Positions 33,201-42,475 of a stretch of 64,000 bases of DNA are shown here, piece by piece. The stretch's first letter is position 1, and each line of letters begins with the position of its first letter. The stretch comes from Leguminivora glycinivorella. Taxonomy: Eukaryota; Arthropoda; Insecta; Lepidoptera; Tortricidae. Made by a program: the position numbers and the translations under genes. The stretch spans positions 21,003,772-21,067,771 of the forward strand of contig NC_062987.1 of NCBI RefSeq assembly GCF_023078275.1, given 5' to 3'. The notes beneath the pieces are model-generated. The model searched no databases and was not told the origin of the DNA. It saw nothing but the letters and a program-made list of their open reading frames with translations.

Positions 33201-36200
33201 TAAATGTAATTTACCTATCGAAATCTGTCAATATAGGGTCTACTGCAAATTTCGAAACATATGCACTGAGGGATTCTTCCTCTTTCACTTTATACTGATA
33301 AGAGTAAAAGAGACGCATGTCCACATTTCGATAACTTCGGTATTCGGTAGTAGGCCTCAAACCATAGACCAAGTCATTCTAACGTGACATTTCTGTCAAG
33401 TTATACAAAAATCACACGGAATTTTTACGATTATATTTGCAGTTTTAAATAAAATTATGACTAACATATTGCATTGCATTAATTTATAATATTACGTGAA
33501 ATTCAAGATTAGCTAAAATTGAATAAAAAGATAAACTGAATGAAAAAATCAAATAAGGTAATAAGTTATTTTTGGCCATCATTTTGTACTATTTACAATG
33601 TTTACAATTGAGATGATTATATTGCTCAAAGCAGTTTTTGGTTTCAGAAAGATGACGGAAGCTATGATTAAAATCAATATTTCCGAACAAATCGTATGGT
33701 ATTCAGTCAACATGGAAGATGGTTCAATTGATATTAATACTGTGGCACTCTGGCAGTTACGCTACTTAAAACCTGAGGGCAGCAGAGGGGAGCAATACCA
33801 ATTTATAGGTGTTTTTGTTCCGCGATGCACTTAATGGTATTGTTAGCCATGATCATCACGAGTATATGTATACAACTCCAAAAAATAATCCTGTTATTTA
33901 CTAAAATAAAGTATTTCATTAATTGACTTTGTTTATTTGTGATGTTCTCGAGTAGTAAAGAAATAGAAATATTTTTTACAGAAAAAGGTACACTATCATC
34001 TTATATAGAATTAGCTTTTGCCCGCGGTTTCGCTCGCGTACTAAAAAAATTCTTATTCAAACATATACAAATAATAAAACTTTTTAACAAAAAATAAAAC
34101 CGCCTTCAAAAATAAGCGCGTTACAAAACACGGAGAAACTAAAAAGCCAAAAATAATAAACCTTTCAATTCAGATTTCTTATCGTATTGCAATAAGCTAA
34201 ACATCCAAGTTATAAACAAATCAATTATTTTTGGAGTCGGTACCAGACCTGTTCGTCGCCTTGCTATTGCCTGTTTGCCCCACCCAACCATACACAGGCT
34301 GGTACCGACTCCAAAAATAATTGATTTGTTTATAATTTGGATGTTTAGCTTATTGCAATACGATAAGAAATCTGAATTGAAAGGTTTATTATTTTTGGCT
34401 TTTTAGTTTCTCCGTGTTTTGTAACGCGCTTATTTTTGAAGGCGGTTTTATTTTTTGTTAAAAAGTTTATTTATTTGTTGATTTTTAGTGGTTCCTAGTG
34501 ATATTATATGTATCAGTCCGAATACATGTATAGTAGTGAAAGAATTATCCTTTAACTCCTAACCATTGAGGAGTTGACCTTCCATCATCAGCTCAGCCAC
34601 ATAAAATTATTACCATCAGACGTAAATACTGGTGTACCTTTGAAAAATAGACTAAAAACATTACATGTGCCTATAACATTTGAAGAGTTCCCTCGATTTC
34701 TCCAGGATCCCATCATCAGACCCTGACTTGGTGCCAATGGGACCATCTCGGGGTTATACCGGTTCGATCAAAAAAAAAGTTTTGAAAATCGGTCCACGAT
34801 TCTCGGAGATATCGAGTAACATACATACAAAAAAAAAAAAAAAAACATTCAGTCGAATTGATAACCTCCTCCTTTTTTGAAGTCGGTTAAAAATTTTCAT
34901 TTGGATCCGTAGGTTTCTATGCAGACGTTTGTCTGCGTTTATTTCGATTACTCATATTACTATTGTTTTTAAAAAAGAAATGCTTGCAGTGGTTGTACAA
35001 ATGTTAAACAGCGACCACAGCGTAGGTAGTAGGTAAGAGTAGGTATGTATTCTATATACACTGAGGAAACTACATATTGTACAACAGAACTCACATAGCT
35101 CCGTATCTCGGCACTATTGTCGGTGGGTAAGAAGTACTTTCTCGCATTATCGCTTACAATTACCGATTGCCGACTAATTACCCCTATCCCTAACCCTACC
35201 CCTATCCCTATCCCTATTAGGGTTTGCTCCCGGGAAATACCGGTACCGAAAGTACCGGGAATTCCCGGGATTTTCAGCCAATCAAAGAACCGGGAAATGA
35301 ACTTGAAGGCTCGTAAACCCTATAATTTATGAATTTATTATGCACACTACTGGCGCTTTGTAAATAATTTGTAATTGTTCAAAAATACTTCTTTTCATTC
35401 ATCAAACATTGTATTGTGTAGTTACTAAATGTCATAAGTTTAGCATTTCAATATGTGCAATATTACTTTTATGATTAACAAAGTAATTGTTATTCCTGTA
35501 ATTGTTTCTTCTGCTGTATGTTGTATTAAATATTGTATGTTTGCGCTGATGGCCAAGTTGCCAATGCTCCCAATAAATTAAAAAAAAAATTAGCTTTGTC
35601 AGTTTTGACACAAGGACTTAGCTGAAATGTCAATCGTTGACGCTAAACCATGGACTTTAAATCTATGCGCTAAACGCCGATCGAAATTCAGTGTAGCTCT
35701 GTCATGTCAATACGGAAAAGTGATAGAGATAGCTAAGCTACGATAACGATGTTATCATAATCGTTTGTGCATTTGGCTACGTGCCCTGCCAAAAAATTAG
35801 ATACAATTTTTACTTGTTTGCTTTTTCTACTCACTTTTGTATCAAATTATAATCTTCATATACACCCCATAATGGCCTAATCGCCTTCAAAAGTTCTACT
35901 ATACCTTACCTTAGACTTTGTCGTTACCTATGTCGATGTCGTTGTAATTGATGTTTGATATTTACGTAAACGCTGAATTTTAGGTTTTTAGTTTTCGTTT
36001 CACGTCAATTTATTAAATACTTAGCCTGTTACTCAAGAATATTACAAAATAAACAAAGTCACAGAATGAGATACTTTATTTCAGTAATAGGATATTTTTT
36101 TTGAAGTTTTTTCCTTTGGTTCGGTTCTAATACATACCCACGAGATATGGTGTTATGGTGACTATTAGGTACAAGTATTGTGCATTGAGGAACTAACATG

Positions 36201-39200
36201 CCCATGAATTCGTACTGCCTGCTGCTGTAGGTAATCAGTTGATTCTTAACTGCCTCATTCATTATCAATTTGAACAATCTTCTACGTTGGGTTTGCTGAA
36301 TACCAGACGGCTGGCATGGAAATATTGTTTTCAATAATATCTTCTTTTTCTGAAAGCAACCAATATAATCATCTCAACTGTAGCTAAACAGTACAAAATG
36401 ATGAATAAGGTCAGTGCGGGCAAGACCGGCATAGTTTATTTGAAATAAAGTTTGAGTGGATAAAACTCTATAATTAATGCAGTCTGGTGTAATGCGCATG
36501 GTCCTATGGGATAGCAAATATTATATTTTACAAAGCTTTTACAGTATTTTGGTGAAGTAAGGTACTTTTAAGTGATAAAAATCACTTTTTTTAAGGCTCG
36601 GCGGGTTGACCGTCCTCCCGCGATGAGCACAGAAAGACCGTCTAGTGCTTGTTGTCGCGTAATTTCATATGAGACTAGGTTCCAAAATCATGATCATTGT
36701 TATTTTACGTAATAACGGGGCAGAATGTGCTAGATAACTATTAAAATAACGTTGAAATTTTGAACATATAAGCATTTTTCTATTTATAAGGCAAGACCGG
36801 CATATGTCCCGTAGATGGGGTTCATAACCTTTTCTTTTCAGGTCCAGATATTGCATAATACTGTTTTTCCAACGAACACCCTGCGAATACAATTTAGTCA
36901 CGATATTACAGGCTCATATAAATCCAACTACTTATCTGTTTTTGAAACTATGTTAATTAAGAAAACGTAATAGGATATTAAGATACCTACGTGAATTAGT
37001 TTGGTAACATTTCTTAGCAATGCTTGGTTTTGCTATAGTCACTACAGAGTATGAATGAATGCGTAATTTTTTTTCATCACACTCGCACACTAAATGTGAT
37101 TTTACACGCAGGCGGAGCGTGAGTTATATAAAAATCGTTCTCCCAAGGGAGTTATGAAATTTCTAGTACCGTATTCAATTTTTTTATCTTTTGACATGTT
37201 TTTATGTTGCAAGTGTGATGAAAAACATTGTGTGTAACTCGGGGAGTATGAATATTACAAACTCGAGTCTTGAAGGAGCTGAGTGGTTCTTTTCTGTTCA
37301 AGGATTTTATGTTGCCAGTATAACATATTGATTCAATGAAAAGAGTTTTGACATTATATTTCATAATCGTTTATAAATTGTTGTAGATTAAGTTCGTACT
37401 ACTGATTTGCAGTAGGTATATTCATTATTAATATTGGGTTCGTAAGAAAGTAATGAGCGAATCATAACCAATATTGTAATTTTTATTTAATTTATTATTT
37501 TAATCATTTAACAATAATATAACGGCCTTCGTTATCTACTACTTGTCTCCATTGTTCTGGTAAAGAATGAATAGCATCGGCGAAGAAGTTCTTAGGTTTA
37601 GATTCAAAAAACTCAGCTATGTACTGTCGCAGATGGGCTTGATCATCGAACTTTTTTTCATTCAAGGCATTGCTTAGCGATCTGAATAATGCGTAATCCG
37701 TAGGTGCCAAGTCTGGAGAGTACGGTGGATGAGGTATCACTTTCCAACCTAGCTCCAATAGCTTTAGCCGAGTCACTTTTGCAATGTGTGGGCGAGCATT
37801 GTCGTGTAAGAAGAAACTTTAGCATGCTGTGGACGATTCTGACAGATTTTTTGGTTTAAATTTTCAAGCTGATTACAGTATACTGATGCGGTAACAGTCA
37901 TTCCACTTGGTAGGAGTTCCCAGTGAATATCCCACCAAACGGACAGCATAACTTTTTTCGGGTGAGGCTCTGTTTTTGGTGCCTCTATTCCTTTTTCGTT
38001 TGGAGCTAGCCACTGACGTTTGCGTGTGTGATTTATATATAAGACCCATTTTCCATCTCCAGTGATAAGATGGTCCAACCAGTTGAATGTGCGGCGAAAA
38101 GACAGAAGTTGTATGCAGATATTGGCACGGCGGTTTAGTTGATCTCTATCAAGTTCGTGCGGTATCCAAACACTGTATTTGTAGTTTTTTCCCAACTCGT
38201 GTAAATGTGTTTCTATGGTGACATGAGAGCAGCCTAACTCGGTAGCAAGAGTACGACTCGTTAGCCTCGGATCTCCTTCAATTAAGGTTTTTAATTTGAC
38301 CACATCAATCTTCACCGGTCGACCAGACTTAGGTTGATCTGATAATGAAAAGTCGCCACTACGAAACCGCTGGAACCATCGTTTCGCCGTGGCCTCAGAC
38401 ACAACTTCAGGAGCAACACGCTGACATATATTACGCACTGCTTCGGCGGCTGAATGGCCAGACTGAAATTCATATAGTAAGCAATGCCTTACATGCACTT
38501 TTAATTCGTCCATTTTCTTCCTTATATTAGCTCGGCGACAGCTAGTGAATGACTGACGAGAAACTGTGCGACTCGCCCTTTATATACTTTCGACCATAGA
38601 AGATTCTAGAACTCTCTCAAAAATTTTATGTGGAATTCAATCGATCGCTCATTACTTTCTTACCAACCCAATATTTTGGTAATTTCCTCATAGGTGACGT
38701 GAAAAATTGTATATATCACATGGTAGCAAAATTATTTCCACCTTGAGCGTTAATACTTGAATCCCTGACTACGCTCAGTATTCTAATTTTGAATCCCGAG
38801 CGTAGCGAGATTAGAGATTCCTTTACTTCGTTAAGGATTCAATAAACACCCTTTGCCCCATTTTGCTCGATTACGACTTCAAAAACTCAGTAGAGATTCA
38901 GATGTCATTAATACATAAATATTTACATAAATATTTGTATACTTAATACATAAATATTTGTTTCAGTTATTAAAAATAGCAAAAAATATACAAGTCATGT
39001 CTCTATATCTTCCGAATAGTGTATTGATAGAATCTTTTTTTGATGCACTTCCTAACGCCAGCGTATATATCGACGAGGAAGACGAAATGATTTTGCTTGA
39101 GAAGTGCACAGTTTGTGCCACTAGTCATAGTTTCGATATGACCCTCTGTGCCTCCAGGGTTCAGTTTCTGCCGTCTGACGAACAACCTTTATCAAATATG

Positions 39201-41710
39201 TTTTGTCAAGGGTGCGCAAATATTATGTTTTCTGTTTGAATAAATAATTGGATTCAAAATGCTTACTTTTATTTCTAAAAATACATAACTCTCTTTTGAA
39301 ATATTTGTCGCCGCATGTTGCACAATCTATACAAACACTACCATCTTAAATATGATGATGAGTAATGCAGTGTAAGTAGGCTTAGTTCTGTTCACCACTT
39401 ATAATTCTTCACAATTGTCATTTCTATTTAATACTTTCGAATGATATTAGTAACACCATACGAATCATTACCAAAACTGTATCATAAGCAAAAAACGTAC
39501 TTATATATTGATATTGTTTACACTCGACTTATTTCCAATAAAGCCTAAAAAAGGTTGGCAACTCCTTGTTTATCGTATGCCGGTCTTGCCTTTCTCTTTT
39601 ATGCCGGACTTTCTGAGTAGGCACAATTTCTAAGTTACATATTTCTGAACATAAAACAAGAAATTGAACGCGTTTTGAGTAGATTAATAGTACTAGTCAG
39701 AAAGAACGGTTATTAAATGACTACGTTACATACATGATATACAAATATTCCGACTGCTTCTATTTTATTTTAATTTTTTGCGGAACCATGTTGAACTCGA
39801 TGATCGAGTTCGAAACACGAATCAAGTTTATTGTTAACTAGTGTTCGTCCTAGGGATATGTATTCAAGACCAATGGCTTAAGGATGAAAAACTGGTATAC
39901 CTTCGGAGGTGTGAGAGGCGTAGATATATAAACACAAAAGTTATTGTCAATAGACGGTCTTTCCGGGTAGACGGTTTTCCCCACACTGACCTTAAATACA
40001 CCTAACTCATTACCTTTGTAAAAGTATCAAGCACGGGTTTCATCACTGGTTTATCTTTTTATCGAACTACTGACTAACTGCTACATTTAAGCTGTTCTTT
40101 AATTTCACGTAATATTATAAATTAATACATATTTGTCATAATTGCACTTAAAATTGCAAATATAATCGTGAAAATGTTGTGGGATTGTTATATAATTTGA
40201 CAGTAATGACACATCAGAGTGAATTGGTGGTTTACTTTTACGTTAGTGACTGTCATGATTACTCACGTAAAGTATTGAGTTTTCACTAGAGACTGTCAAA
40301 TAGTTCTGGTTCTATTGACTTCATACAGTTAGAAAGAGAGCGCCTTAGCTGTAAAGTTAGGAACGTATTGAAAACTCGGACTAAACACGTTAATAACTTA
40401 TGGTACCGATGAAAATTTTAGTACGTGAGCGTTTCCGCTTGGAGCGCTGTTCAGATTTTCCATACATTTTCCGTAACTCTCACTGAAAACGTAACGTATT
40501 TTTTAACTCAAAAAAGTCATGGTAAGGCTACAGATCTACATCGGGTCCCGTGAGGGCCTTGTAGAACCGCCCGTGTAGCTGAAACTAATAATTTAGTTTC
40601 AAATAAGAGGTACATGGGAGCCTGGGGTGAGCCATGAGCCGTGGCAAATACCGGGGTAACGTAAGGAGGATGATTACTTGATTACCTTTTATATTTTCCA
40701 GAACATTCGAGCACACGTAGGAGCGTACCTGCTATACACCTTCGTGTTCATCATAGTCAGTTTCATCACGTGTATCGTCACTATATCCATGTTGTTAACC
40801 ATGGAACAACTGCGTATACCTGAATATGTCACGGGTATTATGGTTATCTTCATCATTCTGTTGCATGGTAAGTTTTTAATCCCAAAAACGACGGGGTGTT
40901 ATAAGTTTGACGGGTCTGTCTCTCAGTCTGACCGTCCGTCCGTCCGTCTGTCTGTCCGTCCGTTCATCAGTCTGCCCGTCTGACCGTCTGTCCGTCCGTC
41001 TGTCTCGTCTCGTCTGTCTGTCGGTCTGTGGCATCCTAAGCTTTCGAATGGATAAACCGATTTCGATTTTGTTTTTTTTTTACGAACGCTGAATTAGGCC
41101 TGACAGCGTGCGAACTCGCATGCGATTTTAGTTACATTGCGGGCTGTTGAGGCTACATACAATTCTGCACAGCCACCAAATACCGCAATGTAATAAAACT
41201 CGTATGCGAGTTCTCTTACCGTTTAAACGGGCCCTAAGCCCTAAGTCGGGAGAGTTCTTAATAGCCATATTTTATGAAAATCGGTCCATCGGTCCACGGG
41301 AGGGGATTTAATTTTTTATCGGGTAAACTAAATCAATATGGCTCAGTAAGAATGATAGAAAATCTTTGCCTATTAGCAGCATTCCATCCAATCACGCCAT
41401 CTATCGTACGACTTAGACAGTTCTTGAGTTAGAATATGTAGAATATATTTAAAAGCGGAAAATGTCTGCCTTGGGTTTTGGGTGAAACTTAAACTCTGGA
41501 TGGAGTATTCACTTTTTAAATTTTAAGCCTAATAGTGTTAGTTTTTGCTTAAATTCTTCTTGACAAAAAGTTAAGTTTAGACAGCTCTAAATTATGAAAA
41601 TAATTTTTGTTCCAGTATTTATACTTTACCTTTGGATGGTGATCAGAAGCCAGTACTGCCTCATGGATATCAAACCCCAGGCTAGTTTAGCTGTAGAATA
41701 CAGAAACTAG
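28616..41710 (+). CDS. Tetraspan membrane protein, gene C (complete)
   Basis: Four coding exons: 28616-28702, 29987-30193, 40702-40867, 41616-41710, with intron phases 0, 0, 1 and GT-AG ends throughout. The product has 184 residues and ends at TAG 41708-41710. It opens MAKGKFMLDHCCCC, then a helix at about 22-43, a charged loop (44-69, rich in Lys/Glu), helices at 70-93, 105-130 and 141-163, and a polar tail ending VEYRN. The four Cys at 11-14 followed by a Gly-Cys pair match the N-terminal pattern of gene B. Probably an insect DUF4728/Pasiflora-like tetraspan of the plasma membrane; the family name is inferred. An acceptor 7 bp before the ATG shows a 5' UTR exon upstream, not found. Introns 2 and 3 are crowded with mobile elements. 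Confidence 0.87.
28765..28870 (-). repeat. LINE-tail repeat
   Basis: AAATGGAATATTTATTTTTC, CATATTACAATGCGCATATG and CGGCTCTAACCCTACGCCTC recur at 44525-44640. It reads as a retroelement 3' end on the minus strand. Confidence 0.55.
29080..29560 (+). mobile_element. SINE/LINE-tail element (GTCGGTGGCAAACAAGC)
   Basis: A T-run, then ACGTCGGTGGCAAACAAGC, a hairpin-like TTGTACACTCC...GGAGTGTACAAG segment, and the 3' part CTATGAGTAGGGTCTAGTGC. Reversed relatives lie at 49150-49480 and 50455-50605. Located in intron 1 of gene C. Confidence 0.62.
29761..29965 (+). mobile_element. TGTC element next to gene C exon 2
   Basis: From TTAACCCCCGACGC to CAAAATTTTAATTTATC. The GCATCGTAGCTCCCGAACGG part is missing. 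It ends about 20 bp before the acceptor of exon 2. Confidence 0.72.
29987..30193 (+). CDS. Gene C exon 2
   Basis: 207 nt, phase 0 at both ends, acceptor TTTTTTTTACAG, donor GTACGT. It carries the rest of helix 1, the charged loop and helix 2 (GIGLLIFVCILYAVKVFFNI). Gene B encodes the same region on two exons (97 and 131 nt), so an intron was gained or lost here. Confidence 0.86.
30204..30268 (+). repeat. TCAA microsatellite, about 16 units
   Basis: An uninterrupted TCAA run begins 10 bp inside intron 2 of gene C, just after the donor GTACGTAC. It makes repeat-only ORFs that should not be annotated. Confidence 0.9.
30750..32610. repeat. Foldback, arms about 665 bp
   Basis: Left arm about 30750-31410 and right arm about 31940-32610 are inverted copies. 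Matching anchors are AGGGAAACGCTTTCGTAGT and its complement, GACGGTCTTAGATGATTTTT and its complement, and GGGTTCAATTG...AAAGGAC and its complement. Identity is well below that of the 51.7 kb palindrome, so it is older. The word GTAAAGGAC or its complement occurs about ten times between 30360 and 32580, including upstream of the left arm. The spacer holds a MITE at 31410-31560. Confidence 0.78.
31410..31560. mobile_element. MITE of the 21.9 kb family, in the foldback spacer
   Basis: Shares CTTTATCGCTCTTGCGTATT and GCCATTCAGCTACG with the 21917-22237 copies. Confidence 0.55.
32790..32873. repeat. Perfect hairpin, 39-bp stem, 6-nt loop
   Basis: Bases 32790-32828 (starting AAGTACATATAACAGAC) are the exact complement of 32835-32873; TTAATA is the loop. 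There is no sign of a longer element around it. It lies in intron 2 of gene C. Confidence 0.85.
33380..33960 (+). repeat. Diverged repeat, left member of an inverted pair
   Basis: Matches, in reverse, about 36010-36406 plus 39993-40200. Anchors are ACGATTATATTTGCA (33429), AATATTACGTGAAATT (33489), CATCATTTTGTACT (33577) and GAGATGATTATATTG (33611). It lacks the 3.6 kb insertion found in the right member. Confidence 0.72.
33648..33834 (+). pseudogene. Exon-like ORF, copy 1 (shortened)
   Basis: Follows TTTGGTTTCAG at 33637-33647 and ends QYQFIGVFVPRCT plus a stop, where copy 2 continues. An AATAAAG lies 70 bp downstream. Frame and length differ from copy 2 through small indels, so this copy looks broken. 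Function not recognised. Confidence 0.4.
34011..34048 (+). repeat. CTAGCTTTTG repeat fragment
   Basis: GCTTTTGCCCGCGG and TTTCGCTCGCGTACT, the 5' end only of the repeat at 48080-48475. Confidence 0.6.
34072..34905 (+). mobile_element. Palindrome-headed repeat, intact copy
   Basis: 34072-34470 is a near-perfect palindrome (arms about 175 bp; outer word TAAAACCGCCTTCAAAAA). 34480-34905 follows, with TTTGAAGAGTTCCCTCGATT, GGGACCATCTCGGGG and the end TTTTTTGAAGTCGGTTAAAA. A second copy in the same order but reversed lies at 51405-55330, so head and tail form one unit of about 830 bp. Confidence 0.75.
35165..35330. repeat. CCCTAN run and a small TIR element
   Basis: 35172-35218 is a run of CCCTAT/CCCTAA/CCCTAC units. 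35217-35325 follows with ends TAGGGTTTGC and GTAAACCCTA and the inner words ACCGGTACC and GGAATTCCC. Lepidopteran telomeres use TTAGG, so the run is not telomeric. Confidence 0.5.
35331..36009. other. Intronic, weak repeat relics
   Basis: 35690-35795 resembles the 21.9 kb MITE family (ATAGAGATAGCTAAGCTACG). The rest is AT-rich, with no exon seen. Confidence 0.35.
36059..36349 (-). CDS. Exon-like ORF, copy 2
   Basis: After an acceptor-like TTGCTTTCAG the frame is open from 36349 to the TGA at 36061-36059, about 96 codons. It has basic stretches (QTQRRRLFKLIM, NQRKKLQKKY) and the segment QYEFMGMLVPQCTILVPNSH shared in part with copy 1. The stop is next to AATAAAG. No domain was recognised. It may be the last exon of a captured or mobile gene. 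Confidence 0.4.
   Translation of the reverse strand, partial: KKKILLKTIFPCQPSGIQQTQRRRLFKLIMNEAVKNQLITYSSRQYEFMGMLVPQCTILVPNSHHNTISRGYVLEPNQRKKLQKKYPITEIKYLIL
37434..38671 (-). mobile_element. mariner transposon, 1238 bp
   Basis: TIRs TTGGGTT(C/G)GTAAGAAAG are flanked by TA on each side (37432-37433, 38672-38673), the mariner target site. One transposase frame occupies most of it. It is inserted in the 36407-39992 element, so it is younger than that element. Confidence 0.92.
37504..38513 (-). pseudogene. mariner transposase, one frameshift
   Basis: ATG at 38513-38511; the reading frame runs about 233 codons and then loses one base near 37825, after which another frame continues to the stop at 37506-37504. 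The expected length of about 337 codons fits mariner. N-terminal paired helix-turn-helix part: WFQRFRSGDFSLSDQPKSGR. Linker motif WIPHEL at 116-121. First catalytic Asp is in ITGDGKW (D153, with Gly in place of the usual Glu after it). In the second frame HDNARPH and SPDLAPTD supply the other two Asp with 34 residues between them (DD34D). The enzyme would catalyse cut-and-paste transposition at TA; this copy should be inactive unless the frameshift is an assembly error. Confidence 0.92.
38958..39239 (+). CDS. Unknown ORF with CxxC pairs, terminal-exon-like
   Basis: Open for 93 codons from ATG 38958; a second in-frame ATG is at 38997. An acceptor-like ATATTTGTTTCAG precedes it at 38955-38967, so the true exon may start at 38968. 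CTVC (about residue 50) and CQGC (about 87), with another Cys between, suggest a small metal-binding fold. It stops at TGA 39237-39239, overlapping AATAAATAA. It lies inside the TIR element and probably belongs to it. Not recognised as any known transposase domain. Confidence 0.45.
   Translation: MFQLLKIAKNIQVMSLYLPNSVLIESFFDALPNASVYIDEEDEMILLEKCTVCATSHSFDMTLCASRVQFLPSDEQPLSNMFCQGCANIMFSV
40201..40701. other. End of gene C intron 3 region, no gene
   Basis: No repeat was firmly assigned. The last 25 bp provide the branch and pyrimidine region for exon 3 (ATATTTTCCAG). Confidence 0.35.
40702..40867 (+). CDS. Gene C exon 3
   Basis: 166 nt, phase 0 to 1, exactly the size of the equivalent exon in gene A. 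It encodes helix 3 (YLLYTFVFIIVSFITCIVTI) and the start of helix 4 (GIMVIFIILL), with donor GTAAGT at 40868. Confidence 0.87.
40876..41320 (+). mobile_element. TGTC element at the exon 3 donor, with nested MITE
   Basis: Its first bases TTTTTAAT-CCCAAAAACG lie directly after the donor GTAAG. A 155-bp insertion at about 41091-41245 (ends GACAGCGTGCGAACTCGCAT and ATGCGAGTTCTCTTACCG) interrupts the GCTGAATTAG part. Confidence 0.7.
41616..41710 (+). CDS. Gene C exon 4 (terminal)
   Basis: The acceptor TTTGTTCCAG ends at 41615. The exon completes a split GTA codon and encodes the end of helix 4 (FILYLWMVI), a polar tail and the stop TAG. Confidence 0.85.
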
Positions 41711-41811
41711 CCCTGAAGATGTCAAAAATTTTTTTTCTACTCCCGAACTGTTATTCGTCATTTACAGGGTCGTGTATAGATTTTTAAAACCCTACATAAA
41801 TGTCTATTCCC

Positions 41812-42475
41812 CAAAGCCAGCGCAGCGTCCGCCGGCTTCCCGCGCAAGCGCGCAGTATCAAAAAAACCGGCCAAGAGCGTGTCGGGCCAGGCTCAGTGTA
41901 GGGTTCCGTAGTTTTCCGTATTTTTCTCAAAAACTACTAAACCGATCAAGTGCAAAACTATTTTCCTAGAAAGTCTTTATAAAGTTCTACTTTAGTGATT
42001 TTTTTAATATTTTTTAAACATATGGTTCAAAAGTTAGAGGGGGGGGACGCACTTTTTTTTCCTTTAGGAGCGATTATTTCCGAAAATATTAATATTATGA
42101 AAAAACGATCTTAGTAAACCCTTATTTATTTTTAAATACCTATCCAACAATATATCACACGTTGGGGTTGGCATGAAAAAAAATATCAGCCCCCACTTTA
42201 CATGGGGGTACCCTAATAAAACATTTTTTTCCATTTTTTATTTTTGCACTTTGTTGGCGTGATTGATATACATATTGGTACCAAATTTCAGCTTTCTAGT
42301 GCTAACGGTTACTGAGATTATCCGCGGACGGACGGACGGACAGACAGACATGGCGAAACTATAAGGGTTCCTAGTTGACTACGGAACCCTAAAAACTGAA
42401 AACGCATTGTTTGGCTTTGTAACCATGGCAACGGTTATAACGATACTCCGCGCGTGCGCGGGAAGGCTTTGGGCA
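41812..42475. mobile_element. GC-rich MITE carrying a GGGTTCCGTAG element
   Basis: Outer ends CCAAAGCC...GCGCAAGCGCGCAGTATC and GATACTCCGCGCGTGCGCGG...GGCTTTGGG are inverted. Within it, 41861-42395 is the minus-strand GGGTTCCGTAG element (same order as 15346-15875). Confidence 0.68.

Larger units (their letters stand above)
36407..39992. mobile_element. TIR element, 3.6 kb with mariner inside
   Basis: The ends AAGGTCAGTGCGGGCAAGACC and, on the minus strand, AAGGTCAGTGTGGGGAAAACC match over about 22 bp with a few differences. Words like GACCGTCTA and GACCGGCATA are repeated near both ends (36608, 36640, 36788, 39580, 39608, 39952). Flanking bases read TTA on both sides, possibly a duplication. 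Without the mariner (37434-38671) it is about 2.35 kb. It carries the CxxC ORF at 38958-39239. The superfamily is not recognised. Confidence 0.7.
36010..40200 (-). repeat. Diverged repeat, right member of the inverted pair
   Basis: The minus strand corresponds to 33380-33960 but is split between 40200-39993 and 36406-36010 by the TIR element. The matching words of the left member flank the break directly (AAGGTAAT-AGTTA on one side, TCATCATTTTGTACT on the other), so the left member gives the uninterrupted state. Confidence 0.7.

Noticed and set aside
35172..35218. CCCTAA/CCCTAT run as an interstitial telomere
   Set aside because: Insect telomeres use TTAGG; the run is short, irregular and next to a small TIR element.
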